64,000 nucleotides of DNA from Tannerellaceae bacterium (GTDB lineage: Bacteria; Bacteroidota; Bacteroidia; Bacteroidales; Tannerellaceae). A program made the translations under genes and the position numbers. The notes under the pieces are model-generated. The model did no database searches, was not told the origin of the DNA, and was given only the letters and a program-made list of their open reading frames with translations. Position 1 is the first letter of the stretch. Every line of letters starts with the position of its first letter. Below, piece by piece: positions 45,701 through 55,220 of this stretch. The stretch is from assembly GCA_031257015.1 (NCBI GenBank), contig JAIRPK010000015.1, positions 62,001 through 126,000 on the forward strand, given 5' to 3'.

Positions 45701-47053
45701 TTAATTCATTTCTTTATAGAGAAGGTTCAACCCGTCGCGAACGATGCGCTGAAGCTCAATTTTAGATGTATCGACAAATTCGCACAGAGCAAAATCCTCC
45801 GGCGCAACTTCGTATATGCCAAGATTTTCCATCTTGTCTATATCGAAAGCGATGATGGCTTTGAGTAAAAATTCGGGATAAATATCAAAAGGGAATACTT
45901 TATCATATTCGTTTGACATTATCATTGCCCTTCGTCCCCCTCTAATACGCGCATCAATCACATATTCTTTACTTTTTCCAAGAATCCACGCGAGAAAGGT
46001 TCTGCTGATGCTGAATTTGTTCAGTCCTGGCATTGCCCATCCCAGGAAATCATGCGTATTGTCGCCTTCGGGGATGATGGTTATTTGCGAATCGTAAGCG
46101 CCGAGATAATCATCCTTTCCGACTTTCGTTCCTGTAAGAACATTACCGCTGATGATTCGGATTTTCTCCCGTCCGTCCAGTACTTTTCCCTCTACCAAGC
46201 TGCGAATCGTGCATCCTGCATGAGTTTTTATATATCCCCTCTCGGTTGTTTCCGATCCGGTTATTGCAATCAGTCTCGTAAAATCGACTATACCTTTATT
46301 AAACAGTGCGCCTATTGTTATAACGTCTTCCGGATTGACCGTCCATACGGTTTCTCCCTTATTTACAGGCTTAATATGGTTTATCAAAACGCTCGCATTG
46401 GCTGCCGGATGAGGGCCTTCGACTTCAACAAGTTCAACGTTTTCAGGTGCGTCAAATGTAAAGCCTTTACGTATTCCTGCATAGACTTTTCCTTCTGTTA
46501 GCTTTGCCAAAGCTTCCAAACCTGTGCGAAAATCAGTTTCGCGACCTCTTAATATGTATAAGAAATCCGGTGCAAGTGGAGCAGAGTAAAAAGCTGACAG
46601 GAAAATATCCCGTGGAACCGTGTCGGGAGCGGCCACAACGTCGTATGGTCGCTGGCGAATGACCGGCCACAATCCTGCTTCGAGAATTGCGTCGCGCACT
46701 TCATGTGAAGAGATGGTAGAAACATTTTTCTGTCCGAAGTTAACATATTCGTTAGCTGCGTCCGGCTTAATAACTATGTTAAGAAGTTTTCGTTTTTCTC
46801 CTCTGTTTACGGCAATTATCTCGCCACTTACTGGAGCGGCGAATTTTATTTGTTGACGGTTTTTATCAATCATTACCGCCGAGCCTGCTCCCACTTTATC
46901 GCCTGGCTTGACGATGACTTTCGGAGAAATGCCCTGATAGTTGGAGGGCGTAACTGCGAATGTTTCGCTCTGTTTGCCTTCGAGCATTACATTAGAAGCT
47001 TTTCCTTTCAGATGAATATCTAAACCTCGCTTAATTTTGATCACTTGTGTCAT
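45701..47053 (-). CDS. nqrA: Na+-translocating NADH:quinone reductase subunit A
   Basis: 450 residues, soluble peripheral subunit. IKRGLDIHLKGKA at the N-terminus and PSNYQGISPKVIVKPGDKVGAGS, in part, are typical, as are HPAANASVLINHI and DNTHDFLGWAMPGLNKFS. It docks on NqrB at the cytoplasmic side near the quinone site. First gene of the operon with a clear promoter 35 bp upstream. Confidence 0.97.
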   Translation of the reverse strand: MTQVIKIKRGLDIHLKGKASNVMLEGKQSETFAVTPSNYQGISPKVIVKPGDKVGAGSAVMIDKNRQQIKFAAPVSGEIIAVNRGEKRKLLNIVIKPDAANEYVNFGQKNVSTISSHEVRDAILEAGLWPVIRQRPYDVVAAPDTVPRDIFLSAFYSAPLAPDFLYILRGRETDFRTGLEALAKLTEGKVYAGIRKGFTFDAPENVELVEVEGPHPAANASVLINHIKPVNKGETVWTVNPEDVITIGALFNKGIVDFTRLIAITGSETTERGYIKTHAGCTIRSLVEGKVLDGREKIRIISGNVLTGTKVGKDDYLGAYDSQITIIPEGDNTHDFLGWAMPGLNKFSISRTFLAWILGKSKEYVIDARIRGGRRAMIMSNEYDKVFPFDIYPEFLLKAIIAFDIDKMENLGIYEVAPEDFALCEFVDTSKIELQRIVRDGLNLLYKEMN

Positions 47054-47087
47054 GATGCAATGAAGTATCTTTTTTTTAATTTTAGCG

Positions 47088-47095
47088 CAAAAATA
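47088..47095 (-). promoter_or_regulatory. Bacteroidetes -7 element for nqrABCDEF
   Basis: The minus strand reads TATTTTTG, 35 bp upstream of nqrA. Confidence 0.6.
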
Positions 47096-47729
47096 ATCAT
47101 TAATTTATTCCGTGAAAACAATTGTTGATAACTTAATAGATAAATCAAATAAATGACTAGAAATGTCGAATCTCCACTTGTTAACAAAGCTTCTTCCCTG
47201 TCCGTTACGCCCCGCTCCCGCTACGTCTTGCCGCATTACTGCCGCCTTGTGTTTGATATGCGTTTTATCGCCTTCGCCCCATGTAACTTTTTTTATATGT
47301 GCAAATTTAATATGGCGCTAAACAAAAACAATATGGCGAAGGAACAATTCTGCCGTCCTGGCGAATAAATAGACCGGCTTAATCATCAGATTAACTTCTG
47401 CATTTGTAAAAAGAATAACGAAATAAAAAAAGTAAATGAAATCATGAGTAATTTAAAGACAGTCTTGGGACCAGCCTGCTATTTGTCCCAGCTTTTCGAC
47501 ATATTTATGCAGGAAATATACATTCTTATAAGTAAATTAAAGTCATATTCCTGGAAGTTTAATTTAATTTCTCGCCAAATCCACTGCCTTTTTCAACAAT
47601 TCTGCATAAATGAACCAAGTGGTTACATTGACGAAGGTAAAACAATGCGCTGTTTCTGGATAAGTATCTTGAAGAGCTTGAAAATCAAGATGTTTTCTTG
47701 CCTGTTTAACTTCTTGCGCTATCAAAAAA
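47096..47729. other. Divergent intergenic region between nqrA and the ACATGT array
   Basis: About 630 bp. Short frames exist (for example 47153-47368) but have no family, no signal peptide and no coupling, so no gene is called. No clear promoter of the T9SS gene was recognised here. Confidence 0.4.
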
Positions 47730-48070
47730 ACATGTTTTTCCGGCAATTAAACATGTTTTTTTACTGTTACAACATGTATTTCTGTCGCTGCAACATGTTT
47801 TCCTGGCTCCTGAACATGTTTTTTTGCCGCTGCAACATGTTTTCTTCGCAATTGAACATGTTTTTCTGTCGCTACAACATGTTTTTTTCCCTCCTGAACA
47901 TGTTTTTTTACCGATTACGCATGTTCTCTACACAGCAAAAACGGTTTAATTGCCAAAAAAACATGTTCAATCGCGAGAAAAACATGTTGCGGAGCCAGAA
48001 AAACATGTTCAATCGTGAGAAAAACATGTTGCAGAAGCAAGAAAACATGTTTTTTCCTGAAAAAAAACAT
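47730..48070. repeat. 21-bp array of ACATGT palindromes with phased T- and A-tracts
   Basis: ACATG recurs at a 21-bp pitch from 47730 to about 48068. In the first half each palindrome is followed by a T-tract (ACATGTTTTT); after about 47935 each is preceded by an A-tract (AAAAACATGTT), so polarity flips and the whole array is a large imperfect inverted repeat. Spacers also mirror (CGCTGCAACATG against CATGTTGCAGAAGC). It ends 13 bp before the T9SS gene start and stays open in that frame only because of its period. Confidence 0.88.
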
Positions 48071-48082
48071 GGATGCGCAGTT

Positions 48083-49378
48083 ATGCAAAGACTTTTTTCC
48101 TGGCAAATCCCCTACCCTGGCGTACTTGCCCTTATCATTTTCCTTATTTTGTTTTTCAATTCTCATTTTTCGGTTCTCTATTCTCAGGAAATACGAAAGA
48201 CGGCGGTATATGATGAGCAGTTGAAGTCGTTGCAGATGCGTATTGGTGGCGAGCCGTGTTTGATGCCCGTTATTGAGATGAACGGCGGTGAGAAGGTTGA
48301 AATATCTTTCGATGCTTTCGGTCATGATTATAAGCGCTTTGCGTATGCCGTTGAATATTGCGATGCGGATTGGCGCTTGTCCGCCTTGTCGCAGATGGAG
48401 TACATGGATGGGATGCCCGGATTAACGATAAATGATTTTGCCGGCTCGACAAATACTACGGTTGAATATACAAATTACCGTTTGGAGATGCCTAATGACG
48501 ATGTAAGGTTAAAGATTTCCGGGAATTATGTTGTTCGCATATATCCGGAAGGCGAGCCTGCGCATACGCTCCTGACGGCTTGCTTTTCTGTCGTTGAGTC
48601 GCAGGTTGTTATTGATGGCGGTGTGAGCGGCAACACGTTGCTTGATTATAATCAAGGGCGCCAGCAAGTAGATTTCAGCATATTGCTTCGCAATCTTGCC
48701 GTTCAGAATCCTCAGACGGAGTTAAAGGTTTTTGTATATCAAAATGGCAGGAAGGATAATGCCGTATCTGGATTGAATCCGACGTCGATATTGCGCGACA
48801 GGCTTGTGTATGAGCGGAATCGCAAGTTAATTTTCGAGGCCGGCAACGAATATCGCCGCTTCGAGTTTTTGAGTAATATGTATAATGGGATTGGCGTGGA
48901 AAACATTCGTTTTTTCAATCCCTTCTACCATGTAACGTTGCAGTCTGACATGCCTCGTCGTGGTCAGGTACATCGTTATGATGAAGACCACGACGGGCGC
49001 TACTATATACGCTGTCGGAACTGCTCCGAAGCGGATCGTGAAGCTGACTATTGCTTTGTACATTTTTCGTTGAAGATGTCCGAATTGCCCGGCGGCACGC
49101 TTCATTTGCTGGGCGATGCGTTCAATAACATGTTGGATGAGAGAAGTCGGCTGACATACAATTCCTCTTCCGGGCAGTACGAGAAATACGTTCTTCTGAA
49201 GCAGGGTCATTATAATTATTCCTACGTTTTTTTAGCTCTTGGGCAGAGTGCAGGCGAATCGTTCCCTGTTGAGGGCAGTTTTTACCAAACGAGTAATGAA
49301 TACGACATATTTGTTTACTTCCGCCCCTTTGGCGTTAGGTATGACAAATTGGTTGGTGTGCGGAAAATCAGGGAGTGA
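48083..49378 (+). CDS. Type IX secretion system plug protein (DUF5103)
   Basis: 431 residues. The ATG at 48083 is chosen because it gives a signal peptide (MQRLFSWQIPYPGVLALIIF continuing to LYSQ); the long frame upstream is repeat array. EIRKTAVYDEQLKSLQM, FDAFGHDYKRFAYAVEYCDADW (key part YAVEYCDADW), FAGSTNTTVEYTNYRL and VHFSLKM are hallmarks of the DUF5103/T9SS plug family, which gates the SprA outer-membrane channel. It is expected in the periplasm or at the outer membrane. Its presence suggests that the organism has a type IX secretion system. Confidence 0.9.
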   Translation: MQRLFSWQIPYPGVLALIIFLILFFNSHFSVLYSQEIRKTAVYDEQLKSLQMRIGGEPCLMPVIEMNGGEKVEISFDAFGHDYKRFAYAVEYCDADWRLSALSQMEYMDGMPGLTINDFAGSTNTTVEYTNYRLEMPNDDVRLKISGNYVVRIYPEGEPAHTLLTACFSVVESQVVIDGGVSGNTLLDYNQGRQQVDFSILLRNLAVQNPQTELKVFVYQNGRKDNAVSGLNPTSILRDRLVYERNRKLIFEAGNEYRRFEFLSNMYNGIGVENIRFFNPFYHVTLQSDMPRRGQVHRYDEDHDGRYYIRCRNCSEADREADYCFVHFSLKMSELPGGTLHLLGDAFNNMLDERSRLTYNSSSGQYEKYVLLKQGHYNYSYVFLALGQSAGESFPVEGSFYQTSNEYDIFVYFRPFGVRYDKLVGVRKIRE

Positions 49379-49382
49379 AATT

Positions 49383-49464
49383 GTTTTAAAGTTTTCAGCT
49401 ATTGTTTTTCATTTCGCTGTTGTCACCTGCAAACGAAAAACTGATAGCTGAAAACTTTAAAAAC
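49383..49464. terminator. Bidirectional terminator between T9SS plug and OMP genes
   Basis: Long near-perfect stem: GTTTTAAAGTTTTCAGCTAT (49383-49402) pairs with its complement at 49444-49464, one A longer. An inner TTTTTC / GAAAAA pairing extends it. It serves the converging genes on both sides, with T-rich ends in each direction. Confidence 0.85.
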
Positions 49465-49467
49465 ACG

Positions 49468-50202
49468 TCAGAATCCAAATGCGAGTGAGATGTAAAGATT
49501 TCCGGTTTTTAGTGAAAAGTCATCTTCTGTCAGCATGTCCATGTAGGCCTTGAAGTTTTTTGATGCGAGGTTTGCCAGGCCTGCTTCGTATCCTGCGAAG
49601 ATTTTGTATCGCGAGTATTCGATGCCGATGCCGAGTCCCAGTCCGAAGTCGATGTTTTTCATCATCGGTTTTGGGCCATATAAATCGGCGCTGGGCAAGC
49701 CTGCGCTGATGTCGAAGTTCGCCATTGCGATTTGTGCTCTGGGTTTGAGTTTTCCGGAGATTCCGTAAGCGAAATATGGCCCGATGCGCGGCATGAACCA
49801 GATGTCTTTGTCGATTGCGATTTTGTATGCGAAGTAAAAAGGCAGCTGGACGAAGAGTGGTGTCATATTTATGGTCAGATTTTCGTTTGCTGGGATGATT
49901 ACTCCGAGGATTGAGAATTGCTGTGCGGCATATTTGACGCTTTTAGCGTTTTTGTAGGAGAGTTCGGCTCCTGTTTGCAGGACGATGTCTGTTGTGAGGG
50001 GGATGTCCAGGGTTAATCCGACATTAAAGCCTGCTCCGACTTTTGAGTCTCCCAATGCGTCCTGTGTGTTTTCGTTCATTCTCATGCCGGTCAGATTCAG
50101 TCCTGCTTTTACTCCGACGGAAATTTGTTGTTGTGCCTGTGCCGTTTGCGTTGCTGCGGTTATTAAAGATGCAGCGATGATGATAAATAAGATGCTTCTC
50201 AT
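49468..50202 (-). CDS. Outer-membrane beta-barrel protein (porin-like, OMP_b-brl_2)
   Basis: 244 residues with signal peptide MRSILFIIIAASLITAATQTAQA. The mature part has alternating beta-strands ending in aromatic residues and the classic C-terminal strand LYISLAFGF with terminal Phe. VGVKAGLNLTGM opening and LQTGAELSYKNAK are typical of the small Bacteroidetes barrel family. It inserts in the outer membrane; its cargo, if any, is unknown. It lies 16 bp after the fusion lipoprotein gene, so they are probably co-transcribed. Confidence 0.85.
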   Translation of the reverse strand: MRSILFIIIAASLITAATQTAQAQQQISVGVKAGLNLTGMRMNENTQDALGDSKVGAGFNVGLTLDIPLTTDIVLQTGAELSYKNAKSVKYAAQQFSILGVIIPANENLTINMTPLFVQLPFYFAYKIAIDKDIWFMPRIGPYFAYGISGKLKPRAQIAMANFDISAGLPSADLYGPKPMMKNIDFGLGLGIGIEYSRYKIFAGYEAGLANLASKNFKAYMDMLTEDDFSLKTGNLYISLAFGF

Positions 50203-50218
50203 ATAATATAATGATGTA

Positions 50219-51598
50219 TTAAATTTTTATTTTGGGTTTATACATATCTGTTGCAGTTATTCCACATTCATTTTTCATTTGTATTGCATATTCCATTAGT
50301 CCGAGTTCTGCTGCGGCATTATTCGTGCCGAAAGTAAATTTTACTCCTGCTTCTTTTGCTTTCATGATGATGGCCTTGTTTGGGATTCTGTACCGATTGT
50401 TTATTTCTAGCGCCTTCCCGCTTTTGGCAAGTGCGTTAACGAATTTGTTCATTCGTTCTTCTGTCCAGAACTGGTCGTATCGTCCTACCATTTGGTCTGG
50501 CAGGAAGCATGGGTTTACATAAATATCCATTGGTTCGTTTAGCACCATGCAGATTCTGTCAACAATGATGTCCATGTACATTTCTTCTTCGTCGATCCAT
50601 GTTTCTTCCGGAATCCAGAGCCTCGTTCGGCGTCCTTTATTGTCGGAGAAGGTTAGAGCGTCGGTAAAGACATAATCAAATTCGTCCCTTACGCTTTTCG
50701 AGAATGTTTCGATCCATTCCCTTCCCTCGGCCTGCATTGCAAGGATGAAAGGCTGTGTGCGCATTGTGTCTAGGAATGTGAGGACTTCGCCGTCATTTGT
50801 AATCGGGAATCCAATTCCGCAATTAGGTGCGAGGGCATAGTTTATTCCTGTTTTTCGGGAGAGTGCTGCTGCTTCCTCCTTGGTTAGTCCTCCCTTGAGA
50901 TGGACGTGATAGTCGAGGACTGGGAAATCTTCCTGGTGCAGTTTAAGAATATCATCCTGGTTTTCATCAACATCAGTTGTCTGCGCCTGTGTACGGTCAA
51001 GTTTTTTGACTGTAACCGATTTGATTCGTATTTCCCCTTCGTCTGAGCTGGTGAAAGCCAGTAATCCATCTGCGAGCAGTTGCTCTTTATTGGCTGGAGT
51101 TCTGAACGTTTCCGTCGGTTCAGCGTATTCAGCCACGAGATTTCCGTCGATGCTGACTGAAATCAGGTTTTCCTCCACGCTGACTCCCAAAGTGAACCAT
51201 TGCTCGTCCCTGACAAAGCTTTTGGTCAGGTTGCGAACGGCGAGTATGCTGCCGCTCATTTTCCACCATACGGGGTCATCCCTGTCATTATTAATAGCAA
51301 CACGATAGCCCTTTTTGAGAAGCTGATCGGTATGGAAGCAAAAGAAGCCTTTTCCGCCCTTGACTGTTTGCAAGACGATTTCAGCATGGAAATTCTTGAA
51401 TTTTTTATTGAGGATAGCTGTTGCCTCCTTGCCTTTAAGCGTAATGACTGTATTGTCGGCCTCCACATTGCCTGTTGCCGTCCAATTACCATCATATCCT
51501 TCAAATACGATCTTATTTCCTGAGCCGGAGCAGGAAAACATTAATAAAGCGCCCGCGACAAGCGCTCCGGCAAAAACTAAAGCAGATAGTTTATTCAT
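50219..51598 (-). CDS. Lipoprotein fusing a DUF1080-like domain to a PHP-like domain
   Basis: 459 residues; signal MNKLSALVFAGALVAGALLMFSC with lipobox FSC. Residues about 30-205 form a jelly-roll like DUF1080/3-keto-disaccharide hydrolase domain (FFCFHTDQLLKKGYRVAINN, in part GYRVAINN). A second domain starts at FPVLDYHVHLKGGLT with the HxH metal motif of PHP phosphoesterases and ends with LEINNRYRIPNK and FTFGTNNAAAELG. It is anchored on the periplasmic side or surface. Substrate unknown; a sugar-related role fits the isomerase-like gene transcribed divergently. Confidence 0.8.
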   Translation of the reverse strand: MNKLSALVFAGALVAGALLMFSCSGSGNKIVFEGYDGNWTATGNVEADNTVITLKGKEATAILNKKFKNFHAEIVLQTVKGGKGFFCFHTDQLLKKGYRVAINNDRDDPVWWKMSGSILAVRNLTKSFVRDEQWFTLGVSVEENLISVSIDGNLVAEYAEPTETFRTPANKEQLLADGLLAFTSSDEGEIRIKSVTVKKLDRTQAQTTDVDENQDDILKLHQEDFPVLDYHVHLKGGLTKEEAAALSRKTGINYALAPNCGIGFPITNDGEVLTFLDTMRTQPFILAMQAEGREWIETFSKSVRDEFDYVFTDALTFSDNKGRRTRLWIPEETWIDEEEMYMDIIVDRICMVLNEPMDIYVNPCFLPDQMVGRYDQFWTEERMNKFVNALAKSGKALEINNRYRIPNKAIIMKAKEAGVKFTFGTNNAAAELGLMEYAIQMKNECGITATDMYKPKIKI

Positions 51599-51677
51599 GA
51601 AATATATTGATTAGATATTAAATAATTTTTCCAAGCCCAAAAATAGCTTTTTTTCCGTCAGGAGAGAAAAAAAGTTT

Positions 51678-51685
51678 TATATTTG
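51678..51685 (+). promoter_or_regulatory. Bacteroidetes -7 element for the isomerase-like gene
   Basis: TATATTTG, 34 bp upstream of the ATG at 51719. Confidence 0.6.
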
Positions 51686-51718
51686 CGAACATTATAAACC
51701 ACGATAAAATAATAAAAA

Positions 51719-52603
51719 ATGCAAACCAGAAGAGAATTTCTCAGACAAGCAGCCGCCGCACTCGCCGGCGGATTAGCGTTACCCCAGATTTTCACATCAT
51801 GCGGAGGAGGTAAGGCAGCAGCAGTAAAAAAAAACATCGGCCTCCAACTGTACAGCCTTCGGGAAATGGTAAAAGACGAAGGCATCGAAAAGGTGTTGGA
51901 GGCGGTCGCCAAGATGGGCTACACAAACGTTGAGTTGGCAAGTTATAATGACGGTCAGATTTACGGTATGTCCCCAGCCTCATTCAAGAAACTCCTTGAC
52001 GATAATGGCCTAAGATGCACGAGCGCTCACGTTTCGACGACTTACACGAAAGAAACGGAAGCAGAAGCCTTCCAATGGTGGGACAAGGCTATCGACGCCC
52101 ATAACACTGTCGGATTAAAATATTTAATTCAGCCCTGGCTGGACGTAAATGAAAATACGCCGCTGGATACATTAAAGCAATACTGCGACTATTTCAGCAG
52201 CGTTGGTCAGAAGACAGCCGCCGCCAGCATATCCTTCGGCTATCACAACCATGCCCATGAGTTTAAAACCATAGACGGACAGCCGATTTATGATTTAATG
52301 CTCGATAACGTGAGCAAAAACCACGTAACCTTCGAGCTGGATGTATTCTGGTGTATCAAAGGTGGCGCAGATCCTGTAAAATACCTCGCCGAACGTCCCG
52401 GTCAATTCAAAGCTATCCATATTAAAGACGCAAAAGAAATAGGCGCAAGTAAAGAGATAAACTTCCAGCCAATTTTCGAGCAGATGAAAGCCAACAACAT
52501 AAAAGACTGGTTCGTCGAAGTCGAGGAATATACAAACAACAATCCCGTTGAAAGTGTCCAGCAGAGCTACGACTACCTTGCAGCAGCTGAATACGTATAT
52601 TAG
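51719..52603 (+). CDS. Tat-exported sugar phosphate isomerase/epimerase family protein
   Basis: 294 residues. The N-terminus MQTRREFLRQAAAALAGGLA has a twin-arginine motif (TRREFLR) and then SCGGG, possibly a lipidated Cys. The body is a xylose-isomerase-like TIM barrel: IGLQLYSLREMVKDEGIEK, GYTNVELASY, FGYHNHAHEF with metal-binding His, FELDVFWCIKGGADP and AIHIKDAK. Such periplasmic proteins occur with 3-keto-sugar metabolism in Bacteroidetes. It would act on a free sugar outside the cytoplasm. It is divergent from the DUF1080-PHP lipoprotein, which may share its pathway. Confidence 0.88.
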   Translation: MQTRREFLRQAAAALAGGLALPQIFTSCGGGKAAAVKKNIGLQLYSLREMVKDEGIEKVLEAVAKMGYTNVELASYNDGQIYGMSPASFKKLLDDNGLRCTSAHVSTTYTKETEAEAFQWWDKAIDAHNTVGLKYLIQPWLDVNENTPLDTLKQYCDYFSSVGQKTAAASISFGYHNHAHEFKTIDGQPIYDLMLDNVSKNHVTFELDVFWCIKGGADPVKYLAERPGQFKAIHIKDAKEIGASKEINFQPIFEQMKANNIKDWFVEVEEYTNNNPVESVQQSYDYLAAAEYVY

Positions 52604-52636
52604 CATATTCAGTGCAGGGTTAACACATAAATTAAT

Positions 52637-52672
52637 GGGGGATTAGCCAACAACCGGGCAGTCCCCCTTTTT
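52637..52672 (+). terminator. Intrinsic terminator after the isomerase-like gene
   Basis: Stem GGGGGA (52637-52642) / TCCCCC (52662-52667) followed by five T. It lies in the 5' leader of the permease gene, so it could also act as an attenuator for that gene. Confidence 0.6.
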
Positions 52673-52681
52673 ATAAAGCAT

Positions 52682-54130
52682 ATGATAGAAAAACTTTTCA
52701 GAAAGAAAGAAATCGGCAGTATGCTCTCCGAGTCATCCGGCGGGCTGAAGCGCAACTTGACCGCCTGGCACCTTGTAGCTCTCGGCATAGGCGCGATTGT
52801 AGGAGCCGGCATATTCGTAATCACCGGCAAGACAGCAGCGACCTGTGCCGGTCCGGCGTTAACCATCTCCTTTGCCATATCCGCAGTTGGCTGCATATTG
52901 GCCGGGTTGTGCTATTCCGAGTTTTCGGCGATGATACCCGTTTCCGGCAGCGTATATTCCTATTGTTATACGACGATGGGTGAGTTTCTTGCATGGTTTA
53001 TCGGCTGGACGCTCATTCTTGAATATTTGTTTGCCTGTTCTGCTGTTGCGTCAGCCTGGTCTGGCTATATGCTGAACCTTCTCCACGGTTGGGATATACA
53101 CCTTCCGGTTCAAATCGCTCAATCGACCTTTAGCGATGCAGACGGCGCATGGAAGTTCAGCGGCAGCATCATCAACCTTCCGGCCGTGCTCATCGTCTTC
53201 TTCCTCTCCGCCCTTCTCTTGGGCGGCATCAGACAATCGGCGATGATTAACAACATCATCGTAGGCATAAAACTCTGTGTAATCATTCTCTTCGTCGTCT
53301 TTGGCATGACGGTTATCCTCGCCCCCGATTTCGATCTCCGCTCAAACTGGACGCCTTACATACCGCCCAATACCGGCACATTCGGCCAGTTTGGCTGGAG
53401 CGGGATATTCCGCGGTGCCGCCTTGGTCTTTTTCGCCTACTTGGGTTTCGACGCTCTCTCCACGGCAGCGCAGGAGACGCGCAACCCACAGCGTGATGTT
53501 CCTCGCGGGATTCTGATTTCCCTCATCATCTGCGCCCTTTTATACATCCTTGTAACAGCTGTCCTCACCGGAATTGTGAACTATAAAGAGCTGGATGTTG
53601 AAGCCCCAATCGGTGTAGCGATAGACAAAGCCGCAACATTATACTGGCTCAGCCCCTTCATCAAGCTCGGCGCCATTGCAGGCCTCAGCTCCGTCATACT
53701 CGTGATGATGCTAGGCCAGTCTCGCATATATTATTCGATAGCAAAAGACGGCCTGTTGCCCGGCATATTTTCAAAGATAGACGCCGACCGCGGTGTTCCG
53801 CGTAATGCGACCCTCCTCTCCTGCATCGCCACATCGCTCGTAGCCGGTCTGCTTCCGTTGCAGGTGTTAAATGAACTGGTGTCCATCGGAACGTTGCTGG
53901 CATTCGCGATTGTTTGTATCTGCGTCGTCATTTTGCGCAAGACACGCCCGGACTTGCGCCGCCCGTTCAAGGTTCCGTTTGTACCAGTCATCCCCATTCT
54001 CGGTGCATTGATATGTATTATTCAGATGGTCTCGCTCCCGTGGATAACATGGATTCGCCTTATCGGCTGGACAGTCGTAGGCTTCATCGTTTACTTTGCA
54101 TATAGCATAAAACACAGCAAGCTTAATTAG
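52682..54130 (+). CDS. APC family amino-acid permease
   Basis: 482 residues with twelve membrane helices. HLVALGIGAIVGAGIFVITG (first helix signature, in part GIGAIVGAGIFV), LCYSEFSAMIPVSGSVYSY and FFAYLGFDALSTAAQETRNPQRD match the cationic amino-acid transporter/YfnA branch of the APC superfamily. It imports amino acids in exchange for, or with, protons or other amino acids at the inner membrane; substrate not assigned. The DNA upstream has a hairpin within 10 bp of the start. Confidence 0.9.
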   Translation: MIEKLFRKKEIGSMLSESSGGLKRNLTAWHLVALGIGAIVGAGIFVITGKTAATCAGPALTISFAISAVGCILAGLCYSEFSAMIPVSGSVYSYCYTTMGEFLAWFIGWTLILEYLFACSAVASAWSGYMLNLLHGWDIHLPVQIAQSTFSDADGAWKFSGSIINLPAVLIVFFLSALLLGGIRQSAMINNIIVGIKLCVIILFVVFGMTVILAPDFDLRSNWTPYIPPNTGTFGQFGWSGIFRGAALVFFAYLGFDALSTAAQETRNPQRDVPRGILISLIICALLYILVTAVLTGIVNYKELDVEAPIGVAIDKAATLYWLSPFIKLGAIAGLSSVILVMMLGQSRIYYSIAKDGLLPGIFSKIDADRGVPRNATLLSCIATSLVAGLLPLQVLNELVSIGTLLAFAIVCICVVILRKTRPDLRRPFKVPFVPVIPILGALICIIQMVSLPWITWIRLIGWTVVGFIVYFAYSIKHSKLN

Positions 54131-54790
54131 CTTGATACATATATAAAGAGAAGAATGCCCTGTCCGCCCGACAACCATCCCTGCTTAACGACAAAAAAAA
54201 CTCCGGCATGGAAGCCCGGCATTATATCGTTGGCAAGTCATCCTCCGTTGTTCGAGAGCGGCAGCGCTTCACTCATGCACATATAATATATGAATAGATG
54301 CCGTAAAGCCGGCGCAATCAATCTCCACAAAACACCAACCGAGCGCCTGACCGAAAAGACCGCATCCCACTCCATCCACTTCGCCGTCCATACATAATTT
54401 GAAATCCGTGCAGCAGACACAGCACCCGCTTTTTGCAACCAATCCCATTTCTCCACATTAACGTCCTCCGATAAATCCATCTATATTTTTTGCCCTCCCG
54501 ATAAAAACACTCCAATATCACGATTGAAAAAGCCATAATCCTCCCGCTGTCATTTAATCTTGCAAAGCCATAAAATCGCCGTTCCCAAAGCGGAAGCGTT
54601 GAAGAAGTAAAACTCCATCGCGGAATAAACATGACAAAAAACGCTCTGACAGAATCCTCTCCACCGCCGGAACATTTGAGCGATAGTCTCATTCCACCCG
54701 CTCACGGTAGCGAATTTCACCTTTTATAAATACTTGTATCCCTTTCCTACAACTGAATATCTATTTTGCACTTCCCAAAAATACGCTCGC
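54131..54790. other. Intergenic region after the permease gene
   Basis: About 660 bp. A minus-strand frame at 54318-54692 exists but has no recognisable family or signal, so no gene is called. Confidence 0.4.
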
Positions 54791-55220
54791 AATTTTGCAT
54801 CATCTATTTGTTATACAACAAAATCTCCATGCAGATTTGCATCGCCTATTTGTTATATAGCAAAATCTCCATGTAGATTTACGCCGCCTATTTGTTATAC
54901 GACAAAACCTTCATGCAAATTTGCATTGCCTATTTATTGTACAACAAAATCTCCATGCAATTTTGCACCACATATTTGTTATATAACAAAATCTCCATGC
55001 AATTTTGCATCATATATTTATTATATAACAAAATCTCCATGCAGATTTGCATTACATATTTGTTGTATAGCAAAATCTCCATGCAAATTTGCATCATCTA
55101 TTTGTTGTACGACAAAATAGCAATACAGATTTGCATCAGCAATTTGTTGAACAACAAAAACTTCACGTAAATTTTCATGAGACATTTGCCATATTACAAA
55201 GCCTCACTGCAATTTTTTGT
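54791..55220. repeat. 42-bp (2x21) array of alternating palindromes upstream of the Nif3 gene
   Basis: The unit is 42 bp with two palindromes 21 bp apart: ATGCAAATTTGCAT (perfect in some units) and TTTGTTATACAACAAA. About ten units run from 54791 to 55220 and become more degenerate at the end. The array is AT-rich and shares no sequence with the other arrays. It is translatable in frames because of its period, without coding support. Confidence 0.88.

Noticed and set aside
47153..47368. 71-residue frame between nqrA and the T9SS plug gene
   Set aside because: No family, no signal and no promoter at a sensible distance.
47444..48082. N-terminal extension of the T9SS plug protein
   Set aside because: The extension is translated repeat; the signal peptide begins at 48083.
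54318..54692. 124-residue minus-strand frame after the permease gene
   Set aside because: Composition and sequence match no known family and no promoter is seen.
54734..55170. Open frames across the AT-rich array
   Set aside because: Explained by the 42-bp period; there is no start context or homologous family.
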